Made by a program: the position numbers and the translations under genes. Below are positions 1 to 10,199 of a stretch of DNA of 64,000 nucleotides, piece after piece. The stretch is taken from assembly GCF_900107765.1 (NCBI RefSeq), contig NZ_FNQY01000016.1:49609-113608 (forward strand), in the 5' to 3' direction. This DNA is from Arachidicoccus rhizosphaerae. GTDB taxonomy: Bacteria > Bacteroidota > Bacteroidia > Chitinophagales > Chitinophagaceae. Position 1 is the stretch's first letter; each line of letters opens with the position of its first letter. A model generated the notes under the pieces. It had not been told where the DNA came from, ran no database searches, and worked only from the letters and a program-made list of their open reading frames with translations.

Positions 1-1200
1 CCGCCATTTGGCAAAGGAGACATTTATCGGATTATTGCCCATGGTTTCTTTATTCTCAGCGGTATAACTAAACCATGTCAGCGTAGCATCTCTTCTGGTA
101 TCCTCCTTATCAAAGGAGTAAAAATAATAAGCCGTAGAAGTCACATAGCTACCGCCAAAACTGCGTGTTCCATATTTGGAATTACCGGCCACATTATATC
201 CCATTAAAGAGCCGATATCACCATTATTGCCCATTCCAAAAGCAACCTCAAAGAGATTTTCATTATAGGGGTTTGGAAGTTGCCCGCATACTTTTTGCCA
301 AATATCAATATAACTGGGGTCCAGTTTATGAGGATTATCTGTGGAAGCAAGCATTTGCGCGGTTATATCCGCAGCAATCTTATAATAGTCCTTCCAGTTT
401 TGTGGCCTGCCGACATAGTATCCGCCTTGTTCAGGAATGTTATTATTATGCACTGCTTTAGAATCAGGAAAAAGATTTCCGTCTCTTAAAGACCACCCTC
501 CCGCAAATAAAGCAACCTTTGCCAGTAATCCCATAGCATATCCTTTGGTGATCCTTTCCGCTGACCCGTATTCGGAGCTGGTACCCAACCATGGCAATAA
601 TTTTACTGCTTCCTGAAGATCTTCCACAATATAATGGTAAATCGTATCAATATCCGTTCTGCCCGCATATACATTGGAAAGATCCGATCTGGAAGTTTCT
701 CTTTTAAAAGGTACGGCTCCCCAATAGCGAACCAAATTAAAATAAGCCAGGGAACGCATCACCAGCGCTTCCCCCAGTAATGGTTTCATGGTAGCCGAAT
801 CTGATTCCAGAATCGGAGACTGCCGGATCCCTTCTACCGCGGCCGTTGATATTTCTGCATAGTCATAAAGACTGGACCATCTGGTGGTTGAATTATACTG
901 GCTACCATAATAATTTCCAGCTCCTGCATCTGAGCTAGTTGAATTATAGCCAGATTCCGTAAAGGCGCCGTTACTTTCAATATCAGTCACTCCCTGCCAG
1001 TTGACAGAAAGTTTTTGACCATATATATACGTATTTGTCATATCTCCATAGAGTCCCATCACCGCCGCCTTGGCCATGGAAGCGGAACTAAACACTGTTT
1101 GGGAGCTTAGGGACGAGGGAGAAGACGTTTCTAAAAATTTCTTACAGGAGCTCAGCCCAAAGAAAATCAGGGTGGCTAATATCAGAAAAATATTTTTCAT
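1..1200 (-). CDS. SusD-like outer-membrane glycan-binding lipoprotein (3' part outside window)
   Basis: The first 400 residues of a RagB/SusD family protein; the C-terminus lies beyond the left edge. The N-terminus has a short basic stretch, a hydrophobic core and the lipobox LSSC (Cys19), so it is exported and lipid-anchored. SusD-type features follow: a helical TPR-like core with the stretch LVRYWGAVPF, and a later segment matching the usual SusD substrate-facing loops. SusD proteins cap a SusC porin on the cell surface and hand glycans to it. Its partner susC ends 68 bp upstream on the same strand, so the two form one pair. The substrate is not readable from this protein; the neighbouring GH28 operon suggests pectic glycans. 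Confidence 0.93.
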   Translation of the reverse strand, partial: MKNIFLILATLIFFGLSSCKKFLETSSPSSLSSQTVFSSASMAKAAVMGLYGDMTNTYIYGQKLSVNWQGVTDIESNGAFTESGYNSTSSDAGAGNYYGSQYNSTTRWSSLYDYAEISTAAVEGIRQSPILESDSATMKPLLGEALVMRSLAYFNLVRYWGAVPFKRETSRSDLSNVYAGRTDIDTIYHYIVEDLQEAVKLLPWLGTSSEYGSAERITKGYAMGLLAKVALFAGGWSLRDGNLFPDSKAVHNNNIPEQGGYYVGRPQNWKDYYKIAADITAQMLASTDNPHKLDPSYIDIWQKVCGQLPNPYNENLFEVAFGMGNNGDIGSLMGYNVAGNSKYGTRSFGGSYVTSTAYYFYSFDKEDTRRDATLTWFSYTAENKETMGNNPINVSFAKWR

Positions 1201-1268
1201 CTGTTTTATATTTAATACATTATGCAACTAAAAAGTAAAATCTTATTATTTCTTACCATGAGTAACCT

Positions 1269-4200
1269 CTAAAATTTGATATTCAGGCCAAATATAATTT
1301 TCCTGGCCTTCGGATACGCTGAATAATCTACACCCTGCGTTAGGGGATTATTTCTGGTACTCACCTCAGGATCCTGACCAGAATAGTGTGTCAGAACAAA
1401 AATGTTATATCCGGCTACATAAAACCTCAGGTTACTCATCAAAAACCGTTTGGATATATTTGCAGGTAAAGTATAACCCAGCGTTACATTACTCAACCTG
1501 AGAAAAGATCCGTCCTCAATGGCCCAATCTGTCAGAATAGAAGAATTAGCACCCATAGGATTCCAGATTTTGGCGTTTTTATTCAGCTGCTCAAATAATT
1601 CCGGATTCGCATTGTCTCCGAACATGATATTGGCACCGGTTGCCGGGTCAATAGTGGTAAACCTGTTTTTCAGACTCATTAAACTACTGACATTCTGATA
1701 TTTTTTTGAAAGTGCATAGGAGGTATAGTCAATCTTATCCGCATTATAGATATCGTTTCCGTAGGACCAGTTAAACATAGTGGTCAAATCAAATCCCTTA
1801 TAGGTTGCATTAAAGGAAAAACCTCCCGTATGTTTAGGCTGAGCATTACCGATAACACGCCTGTCATCATCCGCATTTATATAATAATCACCCTCCTGCG
1901 TGCTGCCCAGCTTCTTTAATTTGATATGACCGGGGCCGAAGTAATTACCGGACCTGTCTAAAACCTTCGAATCATCAGCCACTCCAGGTTTTATCACCCA
2001 CCTTTTAAGGTCGGTTGAATATTCAAAATCATCAAAGCTGTAAAATCCATCACTCACATACCCATACATTAAACCTACCGGCTGTCCGACAATGGCTCTA
2101 TAATCATCAGAACCGATATTCACCCCCCAGCCGGAAGAAACAATCATCTCATCTGAGCCGTTTAATTCAAGCACCGTATTGCGGTTAAAGGCGATATTAA
2201 AGGAGGCCGACAAGGAAAAGTCCTTCGTATTTACGATATTCCCATTCAGGGTCAACTCTAATCCTTTATTACGCGTACTGCCGATATTCTGATACTGAGT
2301 AGTGTACCCGGAATTAGAAGGCAGATCTACATTTAAAATCAGATTTTTTGTCGTATTATTATATAAGTCCATGGTAAAGTTTACCCGATTTTTAAACAAA
2401 CTGACATCTAATCCAAGGTTTGCAGAAGTGGTACTTTCCCAGGTCAGGTTTTCATTTTTCAAGGTGGTTGCCGTCCTTAAAGCACTCTGCGGATCATCAT
2501 CAAAATAAATTAATTTGTTGGTACCCGTAATAAAAGTATACTGTTGTCTCCAATAGGAGCCCACCCTTGCATTACCCACTTCACCATAACTGAGTCGCAC
2601 TTTAGCATCATTGAGCCACCCCTTAGTACCCTTCATAAAATTTTCCTGTGAAAGCCGCCAGGCACCAGCTACTCCGGGGAAAAATCCCCATTGATGTCCG
2701 GGAGCAAATACATTCTTGCCATCTGCCCGGCCAATAAGGGTAAGAATATATTTGTCGTCAAGCGTATAATTTATACGACTGAAAAAAGATGACAGCCTGG
2801 ATGGCTCTCCGATGGTCGTATAAGTAGGATCAGGCGTTCCATAGTTCCACATCGCCAGTACATCTGAAGCAGAAAAGTCTATTGGGAAAAATTTAGAACT
2901 TAATGCGGTCTGATCCGTCTGGCTATTACTCATTTCCTGGCCGACAAGCGCCGTTATTCTGTGTTTTCCACCTTCCAGATTTAAATTATAATTAAGCACA
3001 TTGCTTACAGACCACATAGAACCTTTCTGATCCGTTCTATCGGCAACAGGTTGCCCTCCATAAGCACTGGATGCACCTGTTTTATTCAGATAAATATCAT
3101 CTGTATTATTTTTCACAAAGGCATAAGCCCCCTTGGATGAAAAGGAAAGATTTTTCAATATTTTCCAAGTCACCCCTAAATTGAAAGAAGAATTAAATCT
3201 GGTTTGTTTTTTATACTCATTGACTACATTGTAAATTGGATCATTTAAAGCACTTAATGCTTCTGCCGAACTGGCATCTTCATCAGAACCCAATCCGCCT
3301 AAGCCTGGATTGGTCAGACTTCTAACGGGTGCATACTTAACAGCATCTCTTAATTTTTTTCCGCTGGATACACTAGGACCGGTGATGACCGTATTATACA
3401 TTCTGGTATTAAAATCCACCGATAATTTATTAGAGATCTTTTTATTGATCTTGGCACTAAAATAATCCCTCTTGTAATGCGAGTTCAGCATAACAAAGTC
3501 CTCATCATCGTGCGTATAACCCAAATTATAAGTAAGACTTTTATCTCCGCCACTCATCCCCACATTATAACTCTGCTGAACACCTGTATTGCCAAATAAA
3601 CTGTCCTGCCAATTAATGCCCGGTTTAGATTTATATATATCGATATCATCCCAGTTACCATAAGAGCCAATAAAACTTGAATTCTGACTAAGGCTGGGGT
3701 CCACTTCTCTTTGGTAATATACATACTCATAAGGTGATAATACATCCGCTAACCGGTAGACATTACTCAAGGCCGTATAATTATTAAAGGTTATATCAGA
3801 GCGACCGGCAGTCCCCGAAATTGTGGTAATTAAAATAACGCCGTTGGCTCCCTGAGCACCATAGATGGCAGTCGAGGCTGCATCTTTTAAGACATCAATG
3901 GTCTTAATATCCTGTGGCGCAATATCATTAATATTAGGCACCTGAAATCCGTCTACAATATAGAGCGGAGAATTATCCTGAGTAATAGACCCGCCCCCTC
4001 TCACTCTGACATTGATCTCAGCATCGGGCGAACCTTCCGTAACCGTTACGTTCACACCAGCAAGCCGTCCCTGAATAGCCTGTAAGGCAGAAGTCGCAGG
4101 CAAATCCTTTAAAGCCTCCTCACTTACAGAAACCACGGATCCGGTCAAATCCTTTCTTTCCACAGTACCGTAACCAATAACCACTACATCATTTAAAGCA

Positions 4201-4508
4201 TTTTCATCTTCTTTCAAAACCACTTTTATTGAATCCATGCCGGATTCCAAGGTTCTTTCTGTAAAGACATACCCTGCCATGGAAAAAGAAAGTGTTTGGG
4301 GGCGGTTATCCGAAGAATACTTTAAATAGAACTTACCCAGTATATTGGATATTGTTCCTTTCAAAACCTGACCGTCTGTACGCTTTGCCTTGATCGTTAC
4401 ACCTTCAAGGGGTGTACCTTTCTCATTGACGACGCTCCCGGTAATTGTCTGAGCGAAGGCCGACAGGCAAAAAACAATAGCCATTAAAAATACAAATACA
4501 TGCTTCAT
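1269..4508 (-). CDS. SusC/RagA TonB-dependent outer-membrane transporter
   Basis: A 1079-residue SusC-type receptor. Order of parts: signal peptide (residues 1-19, ending AFA-Q), a carboxypeptidase-regulatory-like beta-sandwich (about 21-105), the SusC signature DVVVIGYGTVERKDLTGSV near residue 110, a plug domain with VRVRGGGSITQDNSPLYIVDG, and a 22-strand barrel ending in a C-terminal aromatic/Phe motif (GLNIKF). It imports oligosaccharides using TonB energy. The susD follows 68 bp downstream. An 820-bp spacer separates it from the GH28 gene upstream, with a terminator at 5266-5294 between them, so it is probably a separate transcription unit. It has no anti-sigma-interacting N-terminal extension. 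Confidence 0.95.
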   Translation of the reverse strand: MKHVFVFLMAIVFCLSAFAQTITGSVVNEKGTPLEGVTIKAKRTDGQVLKGTISNILGKFYLKYSSDNRPQTLSFSMAGYVFTERTLESGMDSIKVVLKEDENALNDVVVIGYGTVERKDLTGSVVSVSEEALKDLPATSALQAIQGRLAGVNVTVTEGSPDAEINVRVRGGGSITQDNSPLYIVDGFQVPNINDIAPQDIKTIDVLKDAASTAIYGAQGANGVILITTISGTAGRSDITFNNYTALSNVYRLADVLSPYEYVYYQREVDPSLSQNSSFIGSYGNWDDIDIYKSKPGINWQDSLFGNTGVQQSYNVGMSGGDKSLTYNLGYTHDDEDFVMLNSHYKRDYFSAKINKKISNKLSVDFNTRMYNTVITGPSVSSGKKLRDAVKYAPVRSLTNPGLGGLGSDEDASSAEALSALNDPIYNVVNEYKKQTRFNSSFNLGVTWKILKNLSFSSKGAYAFVKNNTDDIYLNKTGASSAYGGQPVADRTDQKGSMWSVSNVLNYNLNLEGGKHRITALVGQEMSNSQTDQTALSSKFFPIDFSASDVLAMWNYGTPDPTYTTIGEPSRLSSFFSRINYTLDDKYILTLIGRADGKNVFAPGHQWGFFPGVAGAWRLSQENFMKGTKGWLNDAKVRLSYGEVGNARVGSYWRQQYTFITGTNKLIYFDDDPQSALRTATTLKNENLTWESTTSANLGLDVSLFKNRVNFTMDLYNNTTKNLILNVDLPSNSGYTTQYQNIGSTRNKGLELTLNGNIVNTKDFSLSASFNIAFNRNTVLELNGSDEMIVSSGWGVNIGSDDYRAIVGQPVGLMYGYVSDGFYSFDDFEYSTDLKRWVIKPGVADDSKVLDRSGNYFGPGHIKLKKLGSTQEGDYYINADDDRRVIGNAQPKHTGGFSFNATYKGFDLTTMFNWSYGNDIYNADKIDYTSYALSKKYQNVSSLMSLKNRFTTIDPATGANIMFGDNANPELFEQLNKNAKIWNPMGANSSILTDWAIEDGSFLRLSNVTLGYTLPANISKRFLMSNLRFYVAGYNIFVLTHYSGQDPEVSTRNNPLTQGVDYSAYPKARKIIFGLNIKF

Positions 4509-5265
4509 AAACGATGGTTTAAGTATTTACAATAATCATTATGCATTCAGGGAATAACAAAGCATCCCCGGTACAAGTGCCAATCAACACTTGTACATTT
4601 TTTTTAATATAAATGGGTAGGGAATAAATAAAACTTATCTATCCAAATAGAATATTTTACGCGCTCCTACAATTCTTTGTGCCCTTCTATTATTCAATTT
4701 AACCTGCCGATAAACAGGGCCCGCTATTTTTTTTCTTGTGTCCTTATTGTTTCAGTTGCCAAGGACAATTTTGAAAATAAAATCACCTACTGTTTCATTT
4801 TATCAGACCTATTCCAATGAATGAACCCAGTCTCATATAGTTTTATTTACTAATTTGTGCAATCGATAAACCAAACAGGTTTAAAAAAAAGCAACCTTAA
4901 AATGTGGGCTATTTTCACAACAGGTTTACTTACACAAATCGTTAAATATTTTCTACTTGATAACAAAAATATAGTTTATGAGGAATATAAAAACATACGT
5001 TAGGTGATTTAATTACGCAATCGTTGCCATCACCGATTGCATAAAAACCGATTTTAAATATAAAAAAGAATGTATGCTAAAGACCATATAATATTATTTA
5101 ATAAATGTTTATAAATATTTTATATTTTTATATTAAATAACAACCGTTTGCGAAACTTCTGTCAGATGGATTTAAAAGCAATTTCTCTGTACAATTTTAT
5201 CCTTAAATCTATTTAACATTACCATAGAACAATGCCTTAAATTATTCATAACAGCATACAAAAAA
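4509..5265. other. Long AT-rich upstream region of susC
   Basis: No credible reading frame on either strand. It is very A+T rich and contains the spaced inverted repeat at 5017-5040, isolated half-sites (GCAATCG at 4859-4865) and the presumed susC promoter. I saw no tRNA-like or other structured RNA, though a small RNA or a long leader cannot be excluded by eye. Confidence 0.6.
5017..5040. promoter_or_regulatory. Spaced inverted repeat, candidate operator of the susC at 4508
   Basis: GCAATCG and CGATTGC are perfect complements separated by 10 bp. The same arrangement, with A for T at the fifth base, lies upstream of the other susC (13636-13659). It sits about 510 bp ahead of the susC start, which is far, so the transcript may have a long leader or the site may act from a distance. 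The binding protein is unknown. Confidence 0.5.
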
Positions 5266-5294
5266 CCCCCTTCAGTAATGAATACAGAAGGGGG
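5266..5294 (-). terminator. Rho-independent terminator after the GH28 operon
   Basis: On the minus strand an 8-bp GC-rich stem (CCCCCTTC / GAAGGGGG) with a 13-nt loop is followed by six T residues, 35 bp after the GH28 stop codon. It ends the susC-susD-lipoprotein-GH28 operon before the next susC. Confidence 0.9.
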
Positions 5295-5328
5295 CCAAAC
5301 ACCACATACACCATTTCAAAACAAATTC

Positions 5329-6783
5329 CTATAATTTACTGCCGTTTACCTCTACATCCTTAAAATATATATCCTTTGCATCAACCGCATGATAATCCTT
5401 GTCTGCCAGAATGCGTACATGCTCAAAATAAATATGGTTAACAGGATATTCAGGCAATCCGGTCAGACTTATACTTTCAGATGCACTACTGCAGTAAATA
5501 TTACTCAGTTTGAAATACTGGAAACGAGGCGTTGTCCGGGTCACAGGAACATTTGTTCTAGCATTGTCTTTTTGTTCGTAATAGCTATTAAATACAATAG
5601 CAGGCCCTTGAATATTTTCCATATAAATACCATCCAGAAAAATGTGTTGCACCAGACCACCGCGATCCCGACTGCTTTTCACTCGGATGCCCGCATCCGT
5701 CCCAATAAAACTACAGTTATGAACATAGATATTCTCCATGCCGCCCCCTTCATTACTGCCGATTACAAAGCCGCCATGTCCGTGATAAACTTTACAATCT
5801 GAAATAATCACATTTTGCAAGGTCGCGGCGTTACTATCTTTCGCTGAATAATTGGATTTCATACAAATGCCATCATCGCCCGCGGTTACCGTACATTTAT
5901 ATACGATCACATTTTTACTATCTCCGATATCCATTCCATCGCCATTTTGCGCATACCACTCATTATTGATCGTAACGTCCCGGATAATCAAATCTCTGCA
6001 TCCTTTGGGGACAAGCCCGAATTTGGGGGAATTCATTAAAGTAGGCCCGTCAATCAGTACTCTTTTGCAATGATTAATCAATACCATATAAGGACGCAAA
6101 AAATCCCTGGCGGGCACAAAATCTTCTGCCAGTGCAGATTTTTTCTTATTTTTTAAGTTTTTCAGATAAGTCTCTGCTTCTTTCGCCGCTTCACTGGGCC
6201 ACCACATCCCCCCGTCGCTTGTGACCACTCCCCCGCTTTTAGTTAAAGCTTTCCATTGACCTTCCGTCAGCTTCACCTTTTTCACGGGTCGCCAGGATGC
6301 GCCATTTCCGTTTATAATGCCCTTACCGGTAATCGCGATGTCATGAAGATTATTAGCGTATATGGGTGACATTACCGTGTACTTGCCATCCTTTCCGATC
6401 AAAGGATACTGAGTATGATCTTTTGTAAATAACAAGATTGCCCCTTCCATTAAATGCAGATTAATATTGCTTTTTAAGGCGACAGGCCCGGTTAGCCAGA
6501 TGCCGGGAGGTATAACCACTTTCCCACCTCCTTTGGCCGCAGAGCTGTCTATGGCGTTTTGAATAGAAATAGTATTTAAAAACGTTCCATCCCCAATGGC
6601 TCCAAACTTTGTAATGGTATCAGCATTTGCCCCGATTTCGGGTAGTTCAGGTGCACCCATTTTAAAGGGTGCTTCCTGAACCAGTTTCCCGATTTCTTCA
6701 TGAATTGGTGGTTGGGCATGAATATCTGACATGATTAAACCCAAAATAACCAGTCCGAAAAAATTTAGAAATTTAGGTTTCAT
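5329..6783 (-). CDS. Glycoside hydrolase family 28 (polygalacturonase-like)
   Basis: A 484-residue secreted right-handed beta-helix enzyme. Signal peptide about residues 1-23 (ending IHA-Q). The opening TKFGAIGDGTFLNTISIQNAI is typical of pectinase N-termini. The GH28 catalytic motifs are all present: NGDGMDIG (the N-x-D motif), GDDGICMKS (the paired aspartates), GHGGFVIGS (G-H-G) and IRVKSSRDRGG (the R-x-K motif). GH28 enzymes invert and hydrolyse galacturonic-acid or rhamnogalacturonan linkages. An insertion around residues 165-215, rich in Lys, is longer than in classical polygalacturonases, as in exo-acting Bacteroidota members. It is the last gene of the operon that begins with susC at 13427, 16 bp after the lipoprotein gene. 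The exact linkage specificity cannot be told from sequence. Confidence 0.92.
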   Translation of the reverse strand: MKPKFLNFFGLVILGLIMSDIHAQPPIHEEIGKLVQEAPFKMGAPELPEIGANADTITKFGAIGDGTFLNTISIQNAIDSSAAKGGGKVVIPPGIWLTGPVALKSNINLHLMEGAILLFTKDHTQYPLIGKDGKYTVMSPIYANNLHDIAITGKGIINGNGASWRPVKKVKLTEGQWKALTKSGGVVTSDGGMWWPSEAAKEAETYLKNLKNKKKSALAEDFVPARDFLRPYMVLINHCKRVLIDGPTLMNSPKFGLVPKGCRDLIIRDVTINNEWYAQNGDGMDIGDSKNVIVYKCTVTAGDDGICMKSNYSAKDSNAATLQNVIISDCKVYHGHGGFVIGSNEGGGMENIYVHNCSFIGTDAGIRVKSSRDRGGLVQHIFLDGIYMENIQGPAIVFNSYYEQKDNARTNVPVTRTTPRFQYFKLSNIYCSSASESISLTGLPEYPVNHIYFEHVRILADKDYHAVDAKDIYFKDVEVNGSKL

Positions 6784-6799
6784 AATTATTTATTTTAAT

Positions 6800-8362
6800 T
6801 TATTGCCACCTGGGATCTCCGGCAGTTTTACGTCCCTCAAAATTATCATCTATAATACTAAAATCACCTGCCACAGGGTCCTTAAACAGACTTGCAGCAG
6901 TTCCTGAATAACTGGCCACTCCTGAAAATGCGTTTGCACTAAATATGCAATCAGAAGTCTGATAGCAGCCATCAAAAACGGCACCCTGGGAGGACTTAAT
7001 ACCATTTGAGCTGGAAGGATCCAGCGTACTGCCGAATATTGAATTATTTATTTTAAAGGTCGCAGGTGCCGTTCCTGAATAATTGATAAAATAACCCGCC
7101 TGATTAATGAAATTATTAAAGGTGCAGGCATCTATTTTTAAAGATGCCGGCGCCACGCCGTCTTCTCTGACAAAATAATAAATGTTATAGAAGGTGCTGT
7201 TGGTAACATTAATATTGTTGATGATTGCGGAGCTACTGGCATTGGCGTATACAACAGCATATTTGGCACCAACGCCGATACTATCGAAAATACAACCATC
7301 CATTTCCAACGTTCCAATCTGATCTCCTGCGGTTTTAAGTCTTACCAGGGAATTAGAAAATTCGCCGCTGGTCGTACAATTAATGAAGCTCATAGTTCCG
7401 ATATTTGCCACGTTCCCGATATTAAATACATAACCTGATCCTATGGTCGCAAAATTAATATCAGAGAATGTAAGAGAATCAAAACTACCGGAAGCATCAA
7501 AATTAGCGCTCATAGAAATTATGGCCGGATCACCGAAGCCCAGTCCGCTTCGGATGGTTACACTTTGATTAAAGACATAACCGGTACTGGGAATATTATA
7601 TCTCATTGCTCTTTTTAACAATATAATACTTCCAGGGGCTGCCGTAGGTAAGGTTTCTATTAATACCATGGAATCCGTCGAACTTCTAAGATCAATCACA
7701 TTGCTGCCTGAAACAGCTAACTGTGTGGTAAAATTCAGGGACCCCATCGTTTTTGAACCAGACAGCAACTGGGCGTTATAGGTTGTATTGGCCTTTAAAT
7801 TATAAACGGTATCTACCCCTTCCGAAATAATAGCATCTGTCAGGTCATAATCGGTAGCCTGATTATCTTCATCCGTTAAAACCAATTTTGTCAATCCAGC
7901 CGTAGGCGTCCACTTTAAGATGGCGGCCACATCAATAATATCAGTACTTGACGGCGTTTTAAATATCTGCCTTCCGGTCAGTTTGAAAGAAGCAGTATCA
8001 GTTAACCAATAAGAATCTGCTCCGGCTGCATTTTGATTGGCTTTAACGCGCACAAAATATTTCGTATTATCGGCGATTGAATCATCTGTCACCATCACCT
8101 TGATAGCATCGGTTATAAAAGATAATGCAGCAGTGCCATCAAAAGAAGAATCCTCAGAAATCTGCACCGTATAGGTTTGCCCTGAAGCAGAATTTACGGA
8201 AGCAGGCCAGGAAATTGTAACAACCGTATCTGAGGCAGAAATGGATAGGCTGGTTGGGGTAAACTCCCTGGCAGGCTGAAACACTTCGGCCGATGGCTTA
8301 TTACAGGAAAATAAAATGCATACAATTTGCATCAAAGCCGTATATAAAATAATTTTTTTCAT
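6800..8362 (-). CDS. Surface lipoprotein: Fn3-like domain plus beta-helix (DUF4957/DUF5123 type)
   Basis: A 520-residue predicted lipoprotein (lipobox LFSC, Cys20). Residues about 35-130 have the spacing of a fibronectin type III domain (SISASDTVVTISWPAS ... FVRVKAN). A second sandwich-like stretch runs to about 215. The remainder (about 220-520) is made of short repeated beta-helix coils rich in Asn, Ser, Gly and Ile. Architecture and place resemble the DUF4957/DUF5123 proteins of Bacteroidota pectin loci, which are thought to be surface glycan-binding proteins or inactive lyase-like helices. I see no clear catalytic cluster of a polysaccharide lyase. It lies between susD and GH28 in the same operon, the usual position of a surface glycan-binding protein. 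Confidence 0.75.
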   Translation of the reverse strand: MKKIILYTALMQIVCILFSCNKPSAEVFQPAREFTPTSLSISASDTVVTISWPASVNSASGQTYTVQISEDSSFDGTAALSFITDAIKVMVTDDSIADNTKYFVRVKANQNAAGADSYWLTDTASFKLTGRQIFKTPSSTDIIDVAAILKWTPTAGLTKLVLTDEDNQATDYDLTDAIISEGVDTVYNLKANTTYNAQLLSGSKTMGSLNFTTQLAVSGSNVIDLRSSTDSMVLIETLPTAAPGSIILLKRAMRYNIPSTGYVFNQSVTIRSGLGFGDPAIISMSANFDASGSFDSLTFSDINFATIGSGYVFNIGNVANIGTMSFINCTTSGEFSNSLVRLKTAGDQIGTLEMDGCIFDSIGVGAKYAVVYANASSSAIINNINVTNSTFYNIYYFVREDGVAPASLKIDACTFNNFINQAGYFINYSGTAPATFKINNSIFGSTLDPSSSNGIKSSQGAVFDGCYQTSDCIFSANAFSGVASYSGTAASLFKDPVAGDFSIIDDNFEGRKTAGDPRWQ

Positions 8363-8410
8363 CAGTAATCATTTAAAATTCAAAACAAACTAATACCTGT
8401 CTGGTTATAC

Positions 8411-10174
8411 CTAATAGCCAAAATCCTGGGTTAATTTAGGATTTGCATCAATGGCCGCCTGAGGAATGGGCAATAATTCACTATGCCCATCCTGGAACCC
8501 TTCCGCAAAATACTGCAGGTTTCCGTTCAATATACTGTTTCCTACCCAGCTAACACCAGTGGCTCCACTTGGGGTCGATCCCGGAGCTGGAGTATAAAAG
8601 GAAGTCACCCAGGTAATATCCGTTGTAGAGGTGGAGGGCAGATAATACATTTTCTGAGGATATTTATCATATGGGCTCTCATTAGCATTCATAGCAGCCA
8701 GCGCGGTTTTAGTTGCGGCCAGTTTTGAGGACAATAAATTCCAGCGGATTAAATCATATTTTCTGATGCCTTCTGTTCCAAATTCCAAGGCTCTTTCATT
8801 AACAAGGGCATCAAAAAAGCCATCTTTGGTGGTTGGAACTGTTTGCGGGTCTGCATTATTAAAGGCACGGTTACGTACTTTCTGATAAGCCTCTATTGCG
8901 TCTGCAGTCGGCCCTCCATTTAATTCATTTTGAGTTTCGGCATACATCAATAATACATCCGAATAGCGCAGTATCGGCCAGTTAATACCGAAATTCTGGG
9001 CCTGATTACTAATATCTACAGATGGATTTGTAAACCAGTTCCTTCTAAACTTTCCATCATAAAGCCCGTTTAAAGAAGCAGCCGTAAGAGTATTATCTGA
9101 GGCAATTTTGTAAGGAGCAATGGTAACATCTCTGCGCCTGTCCGTAGAATCGAACATATAAAAATAGGTGGGCAAAATAGTTAAACTCCCCCCAGGCCCA
9201 TTGTATTTACCTAATTTACTATCCGTGGTAGAGGTTGCACCGCCCATCGCCACTTCAAACATCATTTCCCCATAAGGATCAATCTGATGAGCATCTACCT
9301 GGTTGCGCCATAAATCTTCAAAACTAGGATCCAGGGCATGTTCACCGGAGTGTATAATGGACGCACACTCCGTATCGGCAATCTTATAGAAGGTTAAATA
9401 ATCAGCATCTCTCTGCATGGCATTCGTTGCTCTTCTAAGAGAATACCCTCCTCTGAATAACGCTATTCTGGCTCTGAGCCCCTTTACCGCACCTTTTGTT
9501 ATTCTCTCATCCGTGGCGTCTCCTAGCGCACTGATTTCTGAACGCCAGGGCACCAACTGTTCAGCGGTAGCCAAATCATCCAAAATGTGATCATAAATAC
9601 TGTCGCGATCCGTTTTGGCCAGAAAAAGATCCGGCACATCGCTGGAAGGTTCCCATTCAGCAGGTACATCTCCCCAGTTTCTCACCAGTTCAAAGAAAAA
9701 CTGTGCCCTTAAAGTAAGCGCCTCCCCATATAATCTTTGCAACTCTCCTTTCTGGCTAGCTGTTCCATTAGCGTACAAGTCCATTTGAGGAATATATTTA
9801 ATACACTGATTCGCATTTTCTATTCCTTGATATAATCTATTAAAAGGATTATAAAGTTGGGCATTGGAAGCGGTGACATTATAACGACTTATATCTCTGC
9901 GATCACCATCTCCGTGCCCGCCGGCACCCATCATACAGTCATTATCATAAGGAAAATACATGCTTATCCTGATTCCATATCCATTATCGCCTGCTAAATC
10001 CTGATAAGCCCCTAAAACCGCTTTCTGGGCATTTTCCACAGTCCCGAATACAACATCCGGTCCAAAGGAAGATACTGGATTTAAATCCAAATAATGCTTA
10101 CAGGATCCCATTAAAAGTACAGCCGTACTAAAACAGGTCAACCAATTGGCAAATGATTTTATTTTTATATTCAT
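8411..10174 (-). CDS. SusD-like outer-membrane glycan-binding lipoprotein
   Basis: A 587-residue RagB/SusD family protein. Lipobox LMGSC (Cys25) follows a hydrophobic signal. The mature start KHYLDLNPVSSFGPD is typical, with the TPR-like helical core containing FFELVRNWGDVP and the C-terminal stretch RALEFGTEGIRKYDLIRWN, a hallmark of SusD families. It partners the SusC encoded 25 bp upstream and should bind the same glycan at the cell surface. The beta-helix lipoprotein gene follows 48 bp downstream. Confidence 0.95.
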   Translation of the reverse strand: MNIKIKSFANWLTCFSTAVLLMGSCKHYLDLNPVSSFGPDVVFGTVENAQKAVLGAYQDLAGDNGYGIRISMYFPYDNDCMMGAGGHGDGDRRDISRYNVTASNAQLYNPFNRLYQGIENANQCIKYIPQMDLYANGTASQKGELQRLYGEALTLRAQFFFELVRNWGDVPAEWEPSSDVPDLFLAKTDRDSIYDHILDDLATAEQLVPWRSEISALGDATDERITKGAVKGLRARIALFRGGYSLRRATNAMQRDADYLTFYKIADTECASIIHSGEHALDPSFEDLWRNQVDAHQIDPYGEMMFEVAMGGATSTTDSKLGKYNGPGGSLTILPTYFYMFDSTDRRRDVTIAPYKIASDNTLTAASLNGLYDGKFRRNWFTNPSVDISNQAQNFGINWPILRYSDVLLMYAETQNELNGGPTADAIEAYQKVRNRAFNNADPQTVPTTKDGFFDALVNERALEFGTEGIRKYDLIRWNLLSSKLAATKTALAAMNANESPYDKYPQKMYYLPSTSTTDITWVTSFYTPAPGSTPSGATGVSWVGNSILNGNLQYFAEGFQDGHSELLPIPQAAIDANPKLTQDFGY

Positions 10175-10199
10175 TGCTATAATAATTTAAAGATGGTAA

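Noticed and set aside
165..489. Two short plus-strand open frames inside the susD gene at the left edge.
   Set aside because: They lie opposite a clear SusD coding sequence and have odd composition (many Tyr, His and Arg residues); they are antisense shadows.
5141..5157. CAACCGTTTGCGAAACT occurs here and again at 20818-20834.
   Set aside because: One exact 17-base match is not surprising within 64 kb of A+T-skewed DNA when all pairs are considered, and the two places (glycan locus and gcvP leader) have no functional link.
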